NCBI GenBank assembly: GCA_903825395.1
Contig: CAIKAF010000023.1
Coordinates: 124,001 to 188,000, forward strand
Direction of reading: 5' to 3'
Length of the DNA stretch: 64,000 bases
Source: an uncultured Flavobacteriales bacterium
GTDB taxonomy: Bacteria > Bacteroidota > Bacteroidia > CAIKAF01
Below the pieces are notes generated by a model. That model had not been told where the DNA came from. It saw only the letters and a list, made by a program, of their open reading frames with translations, and did not search any database. A program made the position numbers and the translations under genes. Positions 16,255 through 24,986 of this stretch are shown here, piece after piece (the first letter of the stretch is position 1; every line of letters starts with the position of its first letter).

Positions 16255-17391
16255 TCAATACCCAACCGTCAAACTATCCAAACTACTCCCACAGGTATTG
16301 CTCACCTGCCATTCCAACACATAGGGCTCACCCACATTACCGGCAAATGAACTGTTGGCTTGGCTAGGATTTCCCAATTGTCCGTTCAACCCAGACACCA
16401 CCGACCATGTACCTGATCCCACTTGAGGCGGAGTCGCCGATAAATTAACAAGGTATTTGCTGGCACATCGAATCAGAATGTTGTCCAAGCGATGAAAATC
16501 ATTCAATCCACCACAATAGCCCGTAAAACCCCACTTCCAGCTGGCCTTGCTGGTGCTGGACCAAGCCGCGGGCAAAGCCACAGGACCCAATACCAAGGCA
16601 TTGTTAATCCAAACCCCGGTTAAGCCCGCCGCATCCAATTCAATTTTTACAGGAACCGTCTGATTCCGCCAAATAAAAGGCTGGGAAAAAGACAATTGAA
16701 CGTTGTTGTAACTAACACTAATGCGGTTGCAATAACTGGAATTGTTGTACGAACAAAAATCTATGGCCAACGATTGACTGGCCGAACTGTTGTTCAATAC
16801 ATTGAGCATTTGAAGCGAATCGCCGAAATGCACGCCATGTCCATCGGCACCGCTGCCTCCACCATGAAACATATCAAAATAGACCTCATACCGCTCGGAA
16901 CTGGCCGAAGGAGAAGGATGCTGCAACACCACCCGACCCGTCGTGTTGGACTGATGGGGAGTCAATTGAAGCAAACCGCCGGTAACAACCGCCGTTCCGG
17001 CCATGCTTACATTTGCAGGAACTTGATTGGTATTGAAATCGGCCTGAAAAACAGTGTCCCACTGTGTAATTTGAGGCGATGAGGGAACACCAGCTACTGC
17101 AATACTCGGCTGTGGTTGACAGGTTCCACAGACTTCAGACCAAAAGGTTCCGGTGTAAAAATTTAGGCAATTGGTCTGGGTATTAAACACCAGCAAGCCT
17201 GGAGCCGGTTGAACAATGGAATCGCGTTGTGCCGTTGTCAATCGGGGTGGTAAAAAGCCCCGATTCTGCGTACGCAACTCCAACAGTGCCGATGAATCCG
17301 GCTGAGCCGGTGAATTGCCCCCAATCAATACGCCCTGCGATTGAACTAGGCCTGAAATACCAAGGAACATCAAAAATAAATATCGAACCAT
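16255..17391 (-). CDS. Secreted protein with an L-type lectin-like domain
   Basis: A 378-residue exported protein. A signal peptide (MFLGISGLVQSQG) is followed at about residues 27-90 by a module PDSSALLELRTQNRGFLPPR ... GLLVFNTQTNCLNFYTG ... FWSEVCG, found at the N-terminus of many Bacteroidota surface and tail-fibre-like proteins. Residues of about 110-310 look like an L-type (legume/ConA-like) lectin: VFQADFNTNQ, a GGGSGADGHGVHFGD loop, and WKWGFTGYCGG near the end. A short PKD/Ig-like tail follows. No T9SS sorting domain is evident. It may bind glycans at the cell surface, which is inferred from fold only. Confidence 0.7.
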   Translation of the reverse strand: MVRYLFLMFLGISGLVQSQGVLIGGNSPAQPDSSALLELRTQNRGFLPPRLTTAQRDSIVQPAPGLLVFNTQTNCLNFYTGTFWSEVCGTCQPQPSIAVAGVPSSPQITQWDTVFQADFNTNQVPANVSMAGTAVVTGGLLQLTPHQSNTTGRVVLQHPSPSASSERYEVYFDMFHGGGSGADGHGVHFGDSLQMLNVLNNSSASQSLAIDFCSYNNSSYCNRISVSYNNVQLSFSQPFIWRNQTVPVKIELDAAGLTGVWINNALVLGPVALPAAWSSTSKASWKWGFTGYCGGLNDFHRLDNILIRCASKYLVNLSATPPQVGSGTWSVVSGLNGQLGNPSQANSSFAGNVGEPYVLEWQVSNTCGSSLDSLTVGY

Positions 17392-17610
17392 TTAAATTCT
17401 ATTCTAGGTAAAATTAAAAAAATAAGGCGTTCCCCTGAAATACAAATTCCTCCAAGCACAAATAAATATTGCATTCTTGATGTAAGTTGAGTCTTAACTG
17501 TTGAAATAGACCTTCCCCTTTTTGGATTGTGATTCCAACCCTTCAAACACAAAACATACGAAACTGGAGCGGGGCTGCGTTTGGTTTATATACCTCTAAA
17601 AATCAAAGCC

Positions 17611-17724
17611 ATGAAACTCCGAATTGCACTCTTTCTTTTGGTTCTAATTGTGTTTTCCGGCTGCGCCAGTGCCTACAAATGCAACGGACAACGTGCCATC
17701 CACACCCCCATGGGGCGCATGTAG
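17611..17724 (+). CDS. 37-residue lipoprotein
   Basis: A short open frame (ATG 17611, TAG 17722-17724). It encodes a basic start MKLRIALFLL, a hydrophobic core and the lipobox VFSGCAS, leaving a mature peptide of only 20 residues with one further cysteine and a THPMGRM-like end (HTPMGRM). Small lipoproteins of this shape are common in Bacteroidota and usually missed by gene finders. It lies alone in the 509-bp gap between the lectin-like gene and yifB. Nothing else was recognised in that gap apart from the yifB promoter. Confidence 0.6.
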   Translation: MKLRIALFLLVLIVFSGCASAYKCNGQRAIHTPMGRM

Positions 17725-17825
17725 ATGAAAAATCTGTTTCCTCGAAACTACACAAACTCCACCCCATTTTTCTTTGATTTGGTAAGCATTCGGAGAGCAA
17801 ATTGGAATTCTGTCTATCCCTAGGG

Positions 17826-17856
17826 TTGACATCCACAATTTTAAGGCGTATCTTTG
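17826..17856 (+). promoter_or_regulatory. Promoter of yifB/comM
   Basis: TTGAC at 17826-17830 and TATCTTTG at 17849-17856 are separated by 18 bp, close to the Bacteroidota spacing for -33 and -7 elements. The predicted start point is about 40 nt before the ATG at 17901. Confidence 0.6.
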
Positions 17857-17900
17857 AAGGTGTCGCTGCTGCCCCGGCGTGTTCTTATAACGAATTCGCT

Positions 17901-19430
17901 ATGCTGGTAAAAATTACAGGGGCTGCGCTATATGGCATTGAAGCCATTCCCATTACATTAGAAGTACATGCTGCCGATGGATTTCGGTTTTTTCTGGTTG
18001 GACTGCCCGACAATGCGGTAAAAGAAAGTGAACGCAGAATTGAAGCGGCACTGCACCACAGCGGGTTTAAACGCCCCGGGAAAAAAATCACCGTAAATAT
18101 GGCCCCTGCCGACATACGGAAGGAAGGCGCAGCCTATGATTTACCCATTGCATTGGGCATGTTGGCTGCCTCAGGCCAAATTCCGGCAGAGCCACTAAAA
18201 AATTGTTTGATCATGGGCGAGCTCTCGCTAGATGGAAGCATCTTGCCCATTCGTGGAGCCTTACCTATGGCTTTATTGGCCGCCAAATTGGGACTTAAAA
18301 CCGCTATTTTGCCCCATCAAAATGCGGAAGAAGCGGCCGTAGTTCATGAAATTGAACTGAGAACGGCCCGGAATTTACGGCAGGTGTGCCAAGAATTAAT
18401 GGGACAGCAACCCGCATCCATCCAAGCCGGAAAATCCCTGTTTCTGGAATCAGAAAGCTATCTAGGTCCAGATTTTTCAGAGGTAAAAGGACAGCAAGGC
18501 GTAAAAAGAGCCATGGAAGTGGCTGCGGCAGGGGGGCACAACCTCATCATGATTGGTCCGCCGGGGGGAGGAAAAACCATGCTCGCCAAGCGCCTGCCCG
18601 GCATTTTGCCACCCATGACACGAGAAGAGGCCCTGGAGGTTTCTCAAATCCACAGCGTAGCCATCGGCAAGGGGCAAAACGGATTGCTGTTGCAACGCCC
18701 CTTCCGAAATCCCCACCACACCATTTCTGAAATTGCCCTAACCGGAGGTGGTAGTCAGCCGAAACCCGGAGAAATTTCATTGGCCCATCATGGAGTTTTG
18801 TTCCTGGATGAACTTCCGGAATTTAAACGCTCCGCCTTAGAGGTCATGCGGCAGCCGCTGGAAGACCGTGTGGTTGTGATTGGCCGTTCAAAAATGACCG
18901 TGGCTTTCCCGGCCGGATTTATGCTGGTGGCCGCCATGAACCCATGCCCCTGCGGGCATTACAACAATCCGCATAAAGTTTGCGAATGTCCAAAGCCCAT
19001 GATTGAGCGGTATTTGGGCCGCATCAGTGGACCATTGATGGATCGGATCGACATGCAGCTGGAGGTTGTACCGGTAGAACTGAAGGAGTTGATGGATGCG
19101 CCGGTACAAGAAAACAGTCAAACCGTACGCGAACGGGTGGTAAAGGCCCGACTCTTTGGTATGGAACGCCGAAGCAACAAAAAGGTGTATTACAATGCAC
19201 AGATGAGTCCGGCGCAGGTCAGACAGGAATGTCAACCCGATGCCGGAGGCAAGCGTATATTGGAATTGGCCATGACAAGGCTGCAGTTGTCGGCACGAGC
19301 CTATGATCGAATCTTGAAGGTGGCCCGAAGCATTGCAGATTTAGAACATTCTGAACCCATTGAACAACACCATATTGCAGAGGCCATACAGTATCGAAGT
19401 TTGGATAAGGGCAGTTGGGGGCGACGGTGA
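17901..19430 (+). CDS. comM: YifB/ComM family Mg-chelatase-like AAA+ ATPase
   Basis: A 509-residue protein. It has an N-terminal ChlI-like S5/LonC-type domain (GLPDNAVKESERR, VNMAPADIRKEG, MGELSLDG) and a central AAA+ domain with Walker A GPPGGGKTMLAKR at about residues 217-229 and Walker B LFLDELPEF. A cysteine cluster (NPCPCGHY, CECPK) and the C-terminal helical domain complete the family pattern. In naturally transformable bacteria ComM is a branch-migration helicase for recombination. The ATG at 17901 fits the family N-terminus and the promoter, so the upstream 33 codons of the frame are excluded. Confidence 0.93.
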   Translation: MLVKITGAALYGIEAIPITLEVHAADGFRFFLVGLPDNAVKESERRIEAALHHSGFKRPGKKITVNMAPADIRKEGAAYDLPIALGMLAASGQIPAEPLKNCLIMGELSLDGSILPIRGALPMALLAAKLGLKTAILPHQNAEEAAVVHEIELRTARNLRQVCQELMGQQPASIQAGKSLFLESESYLGPDFSEVKGQQGVKRAMEVAAAGGHNLIMIGPPGGGKTMLAKRLPGILPPMTREEALEVSQIHSVAIGKGQNGLLLQRPFRNPHHTISEIALTGGGSQPKPGEISLAHHGVLFLDELPEFKRSALEVMRQPLEDRVVVIGRSKMTVAFPAGFMLVAAMNPCPCGHYNNPHKVCECPKPMIERYLGRISGPLMDRIDMQLEVVPVELKELMDAPVQENSQTVRERVVKARLFGMERRSNKKVYYNAQMSPAQVRQECQPDAGGKRILELAMTRLQLSARAYDRILKVARSIADLEHSEPIEQHHIAEAIQYRSLDKGSWGRR

Positions 19431-19461
19431 GGAGCATTCGTGTTTCAAGCCTATAAAAGAG

Positions 19462-19490
19462 AAAAGGGATGTTGTTGCCAACACCCCTTT
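19462..19490. terminator. Hairpin between convergent yifB and T9SS gene
   Basis: AAAGGGATGTTG and CAACACCCCTTT form a 12-base stem with one mismatch and a short loop. A-rich and T-rich flanks make it usable from both sides between two convergent genes. Confidence 0.6.
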
Positions 19491-19516
19491 AATCGAACAT
19501 TTAAAAAAAGAAAAAA

Positions 19517-21049
19517 CTATACTTTAATAAAATAAACTGACCCGAAATGCAATTTCAAGATATAAATCCCAGAGGATAAATTAGAAATGTCAATTTTAGC
19601 GTTTTGCCCTTGGATTATATTCGTTTGCACAATTCTACCATAAAGGTCAACAATATTGACTTCACCCAAATCCGAATCTTTTAGATTTAGCGTAAGGGTA
19701 GAAGTTGCAGGATTGGGGGCAATGCTAATCTGAGACAACCCATTATTTTCAAATCCAACGCCTTGCAACATGATTTTCACATTGTTAGAAGTGTCATTGC
19801 AATCACCATTTGACAGAACACACCTGAAGAATGAATTGTGATTTAAGGCAATAAGATTGGATACTTTCAACTCATTAGTAGTAGTACCTAAATATTGACC
19901 GCCATCATTAATGTTTTGGAAAACTCCATTATCTCTCCATTGCCATTGATAATTTTGAGCATTAGCCTGGACGGTAAAGATGGCTTGGTCACCGATAGCA
20001 CCTTGGAAACTTGATGGTTGTGAACTGATTTGCGGATAATCAACAACATTGATTGAAAGTGTGTTTGAGGTCCCTTGGCAACCATTGGCATCTGTGCCCA
20101 CGGCACTAACATTTCCTGTTGATTGGATAGATACCGAAGGTCCGGATTGGCCGGTTGACCATTGATAAGATACCCCGCCCGAAGCTGTTAAAGTAACCGA
20201 TTCTCCTTCACAAAATTCCAAGGGGTCAGCTGCAGAAATAGAAATTTGAGGTAAGGGATTAACTTGCACGGAAACAACATTTGAGGTGTCTTTGCAGCCC
20301 ATGGCAGTTGATCCCACAGCAAAATAAGACCCGGTAGAATTTACTGATATGGAATTGCCGGTTTGTCCTGTTGACCAAACATAGTTTTGAGCTCCGGATG
20401 CAGTCAAATTTGCTGTGGTGCCCTGACATAAGTTTAAGGAGCCTGTTGGGCTTACCGCAACACTCATTTGGTTAGATGGATTATTGAAGGAAATTGACCA
20501 ATCTTCTGTTTCACCATCCCATGTACAACCAGTATTCAAACCTGCGCAAGATTCAGAAGGTAAGATAATATTATTGTAACGAAGGCGAATTCTAATTCTT
20601 GTTTTTTGCAAATGACAAACGGTATTGGGAATAGATATTGAAGATGGCCAAAATTGCGGACTGGTTGGATTTGAATTAATAACACATTCTCCAGCATCAT
20701 TAAAATCCCCATCATTATTGAAATCAATCCAAACATTCAGAGCGGTTCCTTGCTGCTGCCCCCCAGTATTTAATGCATTAACATCGATTTGAATAGATTG
20801 ACCTGCATCAAATCCCTGAAATGTATTTTGACTTAGGTCAGAATAGCCTAGCGAAGTAACACCGCAACCCTGCCCAAGACTACCTGTAGAAAGAGCAGAA
20901 TAAACACCATTAATATTGCCATAGATTGCAATAGAAGAAATTTCAGGAGATGAATTTGGAAAACAACAAGCCGTAGGCACACAGTACGATTGGCCAACCA
21001 AATTAGTGAGAAGTAGAGTAAAAAGGAGTAAAGAATAAATGTTTTTCAT
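19517..21049 (-). CDS. T9SS-secreted protein with GEVED domain and Ig-like repeats
   Basis: About 510 residues. From the ATG at 21049 there is a signal peptide (LLLFTLLLTNLVGQ). A GEVED-type domain follows, with WIDFNNDGDFNDAGE and ending in GETEDWSISF (about residues 100-200). Two to three Ig/PKD-like repeats of the VWSTGQTGNSISVNSTG type come next. The C-terminus is a type A T9SS sorting domain (APNPATSTLTLNL, VDLYGRIV, SSGIYILKLH). It should be exported through the type IX system and attached to or released from the surface. The longer frame to 21079 would overlap the upstream gene; the ATG at 21049 leaves a 4-bp gap. Confidence 0.85.
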   Translation of the reverse strand: MKNIYSLLLFTLLLTNLVGQSYCVPTACCFPNSSPEISSIAIYGNINGVYSALSTGSLGQGCGVTSLGYSDLSQNTFQGFDAGQSIQIDVNALNTGGQQQGTALNVWIDFNNDGDFNDAGECVINSNPTSPQFWPSSISIPNTVCHLQKTRIRIRLRYNNIILPSESCAGLNTGCTWDGETEDWSISFNNPSNQMSVAVSPTGSLNLCQGTTANLTASGAQNYVWSTGQTGNSISVNSTGSYFAVGSTAMGCKDTSNVVSVQVNPLPQISISAADPLEFCEGESVTLTASGGVSYQWSTGQSGPSVSIQSTGNVSAVGTDANGCQGTSNTLSINVVDYPQISSQPSSFQGAIGDQAIFTVQANAQNYQWQWRDNGVFQNINDGGQYLGTTTNELKVSNLIALNHNSFFRCVLSNGDCNDTSNNVKIMLQGVGFENNGLSQISIAPNPATSTLTLNLKDSDLGEVNIVDLYGRIVQTNIIQGQNAKIDISNLSSGIYILKLHFGSVYFIKV

Positions 21050-21053
21050 TGAT

Positions 21054-21959
21054 TTAAAATTTATATGAAACTGAAACATTTGCCCCCAAATTGAAATCCA
21101 TTATGGGTGATGCAACTATGGGCGACCACTTCCTAACTACAGGATTATCAACCACGGAAAAACCGCCGTTAACATATTGTTGTTGAAGTATCTCACCGGT
21201 TGAAATATTTTCAAAGATGCCTTCAAAAGGAGTTGTCTGCTCTACAAGAACTGTATTCGGGTTGGTATAGGGAGAATAGATATACAAATTTTCACCACCA
21301 TTTAATCGGTAGCCAAGCATTCCTACTAGACCAACATCAAATGCCCAGGATTTGGAAAGTGGCACCTTATATCCTATAGTCAGCCGTGAAAACAGAATGG
21401 GACTTATCACATCTTTAGTCGCTCCACCAACGTTTTCGAATACGAAGGGCATTTTGTCCTGAAGGAAGGGGTCATCATTAACTGAGGTAGCCTGATACAC
21501 TTCCTGATTCCCAAAGGTGACAATTTGATGCACCGCCAAATTTGATAATGCCCTTAACTCTAATTCAGTATGAGAAACACCTAAACCACCTCCAATATCA
21601 AGGCCGGCATATAAACCTTTCCACAAAAACACTTTAGCTGTTATGCCAGCAAAAACGGCGAGATTTTTGGATACATTAAAAATACTATCATTTGGCTCCC
21701 ATGCCCCGATAAACTGACCAGAAACTGAAGCTCCAACACATAAATTACGCCGTAGGTAATAGTCATAATTAATTTGAAATGCAGGGACAAAGCCTATGCT
21801 CCGAAATAGGGCATCAAATCCTCCTGCACTATTTGAGAACGCAGATTCCCCTGCTCCAACCCCAACACTCAAAGAGTGTCGAGCCGGCTTTTGGGCATGG
21901 ATAAAAAAAGAGTACCCCAAAGAAATTAAAACAAGCAATAAACTGGAATTTCGTTTCAT
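21054..21959 (-). CDS. Predicted outer-membrane beta-barrel protein
   Basis: A 301-residue protein with a signal peptide (LLLVLISLGYSFFIHAQ) and many amphipathic glycine/aromatic strands (HSLSVGVGAGES, FQINYDYYLRRNLCVGASVSG, AVFAGITAKVFLWKGLYAGLDIGGG). It ends in LGANVSVSYKF, a terminal aromatic residue as in barrel proteins. It lies directly between a lipoprotein gene (no intervening base) and the T9SS protein gene, so the three form an operon. Base composition is visibly more A+T-rich than in flanking genes. Function unknown. Confidence 0.7.
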   Translation of the reverse strand: MKRNSSLLLVLISLGYSFFIHAQKPARHSLSVGVGAGESAFSNSAGGFDALFRSIGFVPAFQINYDYYLRRNLCVGASVSGQFIGAWEPNDSIFNVSKNLAVFAGITAKVFLWKGLYAGLDIGGGLGVSHTELELRALSNLAVHQIVTFGNQEVYQATSVNDDPFLQDKMPFVFENVGGATKDVISPILFSRLTIGYKVPLSKSWAFDVGLVGMLGYRLNGGENLYIYSPYTNPNTVLVEQTTPFEGIFENISTGEILQQQYVNGGFSVVDNPVVRKWSPIVASPIMDFNLGANVSVSYKF

Positions 21960-22292
21960 TTACTTGCATTTTACAACATCAAAAATGGCAGAATAACGCT
22001 TATTGGAATTCTTAATATCCCACCTAACATTTACAACCGTAACGTCGCTGCCGAATTTTTCTTTGGCAGCATCCAAGCATTCTTTAAGGGTATAGTTTGA
22101 TGTGGTTAATGACTTTCCATACGCATCCACCGTTGTTTTCGGCTCCAAACCGATTGTAGCAACATACGTAGGGTTCTCACAAACTTGGCCATAGATGGTA
22201 TCACGCTCAAGACCTGCATGCTTTACGCTAAATGTAGCACACGACATCATGAAAAACATACCCAAAGAAGGAAGAATAAAACTTTGTTTCAT
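21960..22292 (-). CDS. Small lipoprotein of unknown function
   Basis: A 110-residue protein whose signal peptide ends in the lipobox MMSCAT. The mature part contains two further cysteines (GQVCENP, LKECLDAA) and ends in VVKC, so disulfides are possible. ECLDAAKEKFGSDVTVVNVRWD resembles small envelope folds of the TRL-like type, but no family is certain. First gene of the three-gene minus-strand cassette; its start is 75 bp from the divergent XRE regulator gene. Confidence 0.65.
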   Translation of the reverse strand: MKQSFILPSLGMFFMMSCATFSVKHAGLERDTIYGQVCENPTYVATIGLEPKTTVDAYGKSLTTSNYTLKECLDAAKEKFGSDVTVVNVRWDIKNSNKRYSAIFDVVKCK

Positions 22293-22328
22293 AATTGATA
22301 AATTTTGACAAAAAAACGCAACATCCTA

Positions 22329-22358
22329 CATATATTTATTGTAAATAACATATATTTG
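22329..22358 (+). promoter_or_regulatory. Direct repeats and -7 box in the divergent XRE/lipoprotein promoter region
   Basis: CATATATTT occurs at 22329-22337 and again at 22349-22357, exactly 20 bp (two helical turns) apart. The second copy overlaps the -7 box TATATTTG at 22351-22358, which ends 9 nt before the XRE ATG. This is the arrangement expected of a repressor site controlling its own gene and possibly the divergent cassette. Confidence 0.5.
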
Positions 22359-22367
22359 TAGTAAAAA

Positions 22368-22736
22368 ATGGTGAACCTATCCGAACACATTCGCAAACTC
22401 CGCGTTGCACAAGGCTTCTCCCAAGATTATGTGGCAAAACGACTCCACATGTCTCAACAGTCCTATTCCCTGATCGAACGAAGCCCCGAAGAATGCGCTT
22501 TAAGCCGGCTAAAAGATTTGGCCAAAATCCTGAATGTTGAATTCCTAGCCCTAATCGGTGAAGATGAAGCTATGATTCAAACCAATGTCAACCAATCCGG
22601 CGGCAATGCAGCCACCAAAATGGTTATTCAAAATGCCAATGACCACACAGAATTAATTGCCCACCTTAAATCAGAAATTGATTATCTAAGACAAGAAAAC
22701 GCACAGCTTATCCATCAACTAAATAAGAAAAAATAA
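22368..22736 (+). CDS. XRE-family helix-turn-helix regulator with a coiled-coil tail
   Basis: A 122-residue protein. Residues of about 6-60 form a Cro/C1-type HTH (IRKLRVAQGFSQDYVAKRL, MSQQSYSLIER, LSRLKDLAKILNVEF). The C-terminal part (LIAHLKSEIDYLRQENAQLIHQL) has leucine-type heptads and probably dimerises as a short coiled coil. It is transcribed away from the lipoprotein/outer-membrane protein/T9SS cassette and shares a 75-bp promoter region with it. Autoregulation and control of the cassette are inferred. Confidence 0.85.
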   Translation: MVNLSEHIRKLRVAQGFSQDYVAKRLHMSQQSYSLIERSPEECALSRLKDLAKILNVEFLALIGEDEAMIQTNVNQSGGNAATKMVIQNANDHTELIAHLKSEIDYLRQENAQLIHQLNKKK

Positions 22737-22956
22737 TACAAGCAATATAAGTAAGGGGTTCTGCAGGCCGGGCAGATGCTTGAAAACTAGAAATTTATAA
22801 AGGGGAATTGAACAACACAACAACTCTGCATACTATCTACCCTCCGAGCCTAATTTCTGATTGCCGTCGTTAATTCCCTATCAAAACATTCCTCCAAGCG
22901 CCTTTTCACTAAAGAGGGAAACGGCAAATCACCAGGTCAGATAAGGACCACACCCC

Positions 22957-24642
22957 TTACTCCACCGCCTCCCAAGCAGACTGCTGATACTGAGCCGGCA
23001 CACGCCCTACATCCGCACCAAAATACGTCGGATCGCAATACACCCACTTCCGCCCCTTGTACCTCAACACATCCATTCCCGTTTCGGGCTCCAATTCCAC
23101 CGCCAAGGCCAAATGATTCGGAAACCGAATCCCAACCGTCTTCCAATTGGTGAAGGTCTGAATCAACCGATTCAATAGAAAGGTCCGGTCCTCGCAATCC
23201 GCAAATGGATAATGCAAGGTCTCTTCCGTTAAACAAAATTTCTCCTTGCCAAATTGCTCTTGATCTGTTTTATAGGGTATGCCCTGCAATACCATGGCAT
23301 GCAAAAAACGAAGCTTGTCCATCGGCCGCGGCAACCGACTCAACTCAGCCGCAATTCGCCGGCTGTTCGCCTCCGACAACCACGACTCTGCCGCCCGATT
23401 GCTTAAGTAGAACGGAATCTCCGATTGCGGCAAGGAAGCATACAATTGAACCCGCTCGGCATTGTACCGAATCGGCATGCTGTATTGATTTCCAAATACC
23501 TTGAAATCAAATTGCCTCTCTTTTCCCTGTTCCCCAATCTGAACCGCGCCCAAATTCTTAAACTCAATGGGTTTAGACGCGTATGCATTTTGGTTTTGAT
23601 AGGTATAATAAGGCTTTGCCGGAGCCCAATCCGGCATGGAATACCGCTTACCGTCTTTCTCTAAAAACCGACCATATACTTTTTCTGCAAAACAAATCCC
23701 CGTTACTACTTCTCGATCGGAATACATCAAGATGGCATCGTAGCCCAACTGAGTCAAGTAAAACCATTCGAACACCGAGGCCTGAGTGCGGCTGTAGCCC
23801 AATTTATCGGATACTTTGCGGACCAGCAGAAGCAAAGCCCAATCGTTAAGATTAAATTTCTTCTGACTCAATTTAAAATACCCCAACAGCTGTTCCTGAT
23901 CGCGGGAAATCCACTGAGCATATGCCGCCGCAATGACTTTGTCGTTGATGGCTCCCGATGGAGCCTCAAACCCCGGAGCCACACTGGGCATATACCAGTT
24001 CCAACCAAAGGGAGAGGCCTTTTCTAAACCCAAACTGCCCAAGGCCAATACTTCATCTTGCTGATCTACACCTTGAGGAGCCTCCGGCACCTTGGGCTCG
24101 GCAGGGACCGGTACTTCCGGCCGTTCTCCCCCCTTTTCCTCGTCCTCTTGCTCCAATTCCGGTTTAGGCTTCTGAACAACAGGTATTTCTTCCCTTTTGT
24201 TTTTTTCGGCTGCCGGAAGGGTGTCTGGCTTGGGTAAGGCCGGCTTTGGCTCTAGCTTTTCTTCTTTTTCCCGAACCGGCTTCGGTTCGGAAGTCCGTTG
24301 CTTTTGAACTTCTTTGCTCTCTTTTAGCATGTTGTCCGCCGGTTTCTTTTCAGGTGCTTTGGGTGGCTCAACCGGCTTGGGCTGTGGATAAGGTGAGATT
24401 AATTTTTTGCTTTTGCTTTCCTTCCATTCTTTTTGCAGCATGGCATTGAAGGCACGGTTGGCGGCCTGCCGCAAGGAATCCATTTCATGGGCCCGCTTTT
24501 CGGCAAACCGATTGAACGAGGCCTGCTGCTGACGCACATACCTTTCGTATTCCGATTCCGTGGTTTTAGGCGTCTGCGCCAACACCCGCAGCCCGGGAAC
24601 CAGGAATAAAACAAACAACAATAAGATTCTTTCTGATTTCAT
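22957..24642 (-). CDS. Secreted transglutaminase-like cysteine peptidase-fold protein with a Pro/Glu/Lys-rich linker
   Basis: A 561-residue protein. A signal peptide (LLLFVLFLVPGLRVLAQ) is followed by a charged helical region (residues about 25-75) and a long low-complexity segment rich in Pro, Lys and Glu (about 80-190). A globular C-terminal half follows, with FADCEDRTFLLNRL, FPNHLALAVEL and KWVYCDPTY. These resemble the Cys, His and Asp motifs of transglutaminase-like folds. Known members act as peptidases, amidases or non-catalytic folds, so activity is uncertain. The gene stands alone; the 344 bp upstream hold direct repeats. Confidence 0.68.
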   Translation of the reverse strand: MKSERILLLFVLFLVPGLRVLAQTPKTTESEYERYVRQQQASFNRFAEKRAHEMDSLRQAANRAFNAMLQKEWKESKSKKLISPYPQPKPVEPPKAPEKKPADNMLKESKEVQKQRTSEPKPVREKEEKLEPKPALPKPDTLPAAEKNKREEIPVVQKPKPELEQEDEEKGGERPEVPVPAEPKVPEAPQGVDQQDEVLALGSLGLEKASPFGWNWYMPSVAPGFEAPSGAINDKVIAAAYAQWISRDQEQLLGYFKLSQKKFNLNDWALLLLVRKVSDKLGYSRTQASVFEWFYLTQLGYDAILMYSDREVVTGICFAEKVYGRFLEKDGKRYSMPDWAPAKPYYTYQNQNAYASKPIEFKNLGAVQIGEQGKERQFDFKVFGNQYSMPIRYNAERVQLYASLPQSEIPFYLSNRAAESWLSEANSRRIAAELSRLPRPMDKLRFLHAMVLQGIPYKTDQEQFGKEKFCLTEETLHYPFADCEDRTFLLNRLIQTFTNWKTVGIRFPNHLALAVELEPETGMDVLRYKGRKWVYCDPTYFGADVGRVPAQYQQSAWEAVE

Positions 24643-24749
24643 GCTAGCTCAATGATAAGAAATTTGAAGCATTCCTTGCAACATCTGTGCCACAGACCTT
24701 GAGTATCTAAAGCAAATCGGTTGTTGTGAGCCCCAATAATACCACGTGG

Positions 24750-24817
24750 CCCTCTGTGCCCTTGGCGCCGACATTGAGTTCTTTGTGGTAAAAAAAACAT
24801 CAAGGCCTAACCGCCAT
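24750..24817 (+). repeat. Direct repeat, copy 1
   Basis: About 70 bp containing CCTCTGTGCCCTTGGCGCCG, ACATTGAGTTCTTTGTGGTA and, after a short spacer, GCCTAACCGCCATT. Copy 2 lies 153 bp downstream in the same orientation. Between them is a purine-rich AACACAAAGGCCGCAAAGGG stretch. The phrase style is that of degenerate intergenic repeats scattered in many Bacteroidota genomes. Confidence 0.75.
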
Positions 24818-24902
24818 TTTTTAACACAAAGGCCGCAAAGGGAGCCGCAAAGGTTCGCAAAGGAGCCTCCTAATTCCTACACACCCACGCTATACCTACA
24901 TT

Positions 24903-24973
24903 CCCTCTGTGCCCTTCGCGCCGACATTGAGTTCTTTGTGGTAAAAACAAACCGGAATGCCTAACCGCCATTA
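24903..24973 (+). repeat. Direct repeat, copy 2
   Basis: Nearly identical to copy 1: CCTCTGTGCCCTTCGCGCCG, then ACATTGAGTTCTTTGTGGTA and GCCTAACCGCCATT. It ends just before the stop of the minus-strand M28 peptidase gene. No gene was seen in this 344-bp gap. Confidence 0.75.
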
Positions 24974-24986
24974 TTCATTCACCTAT

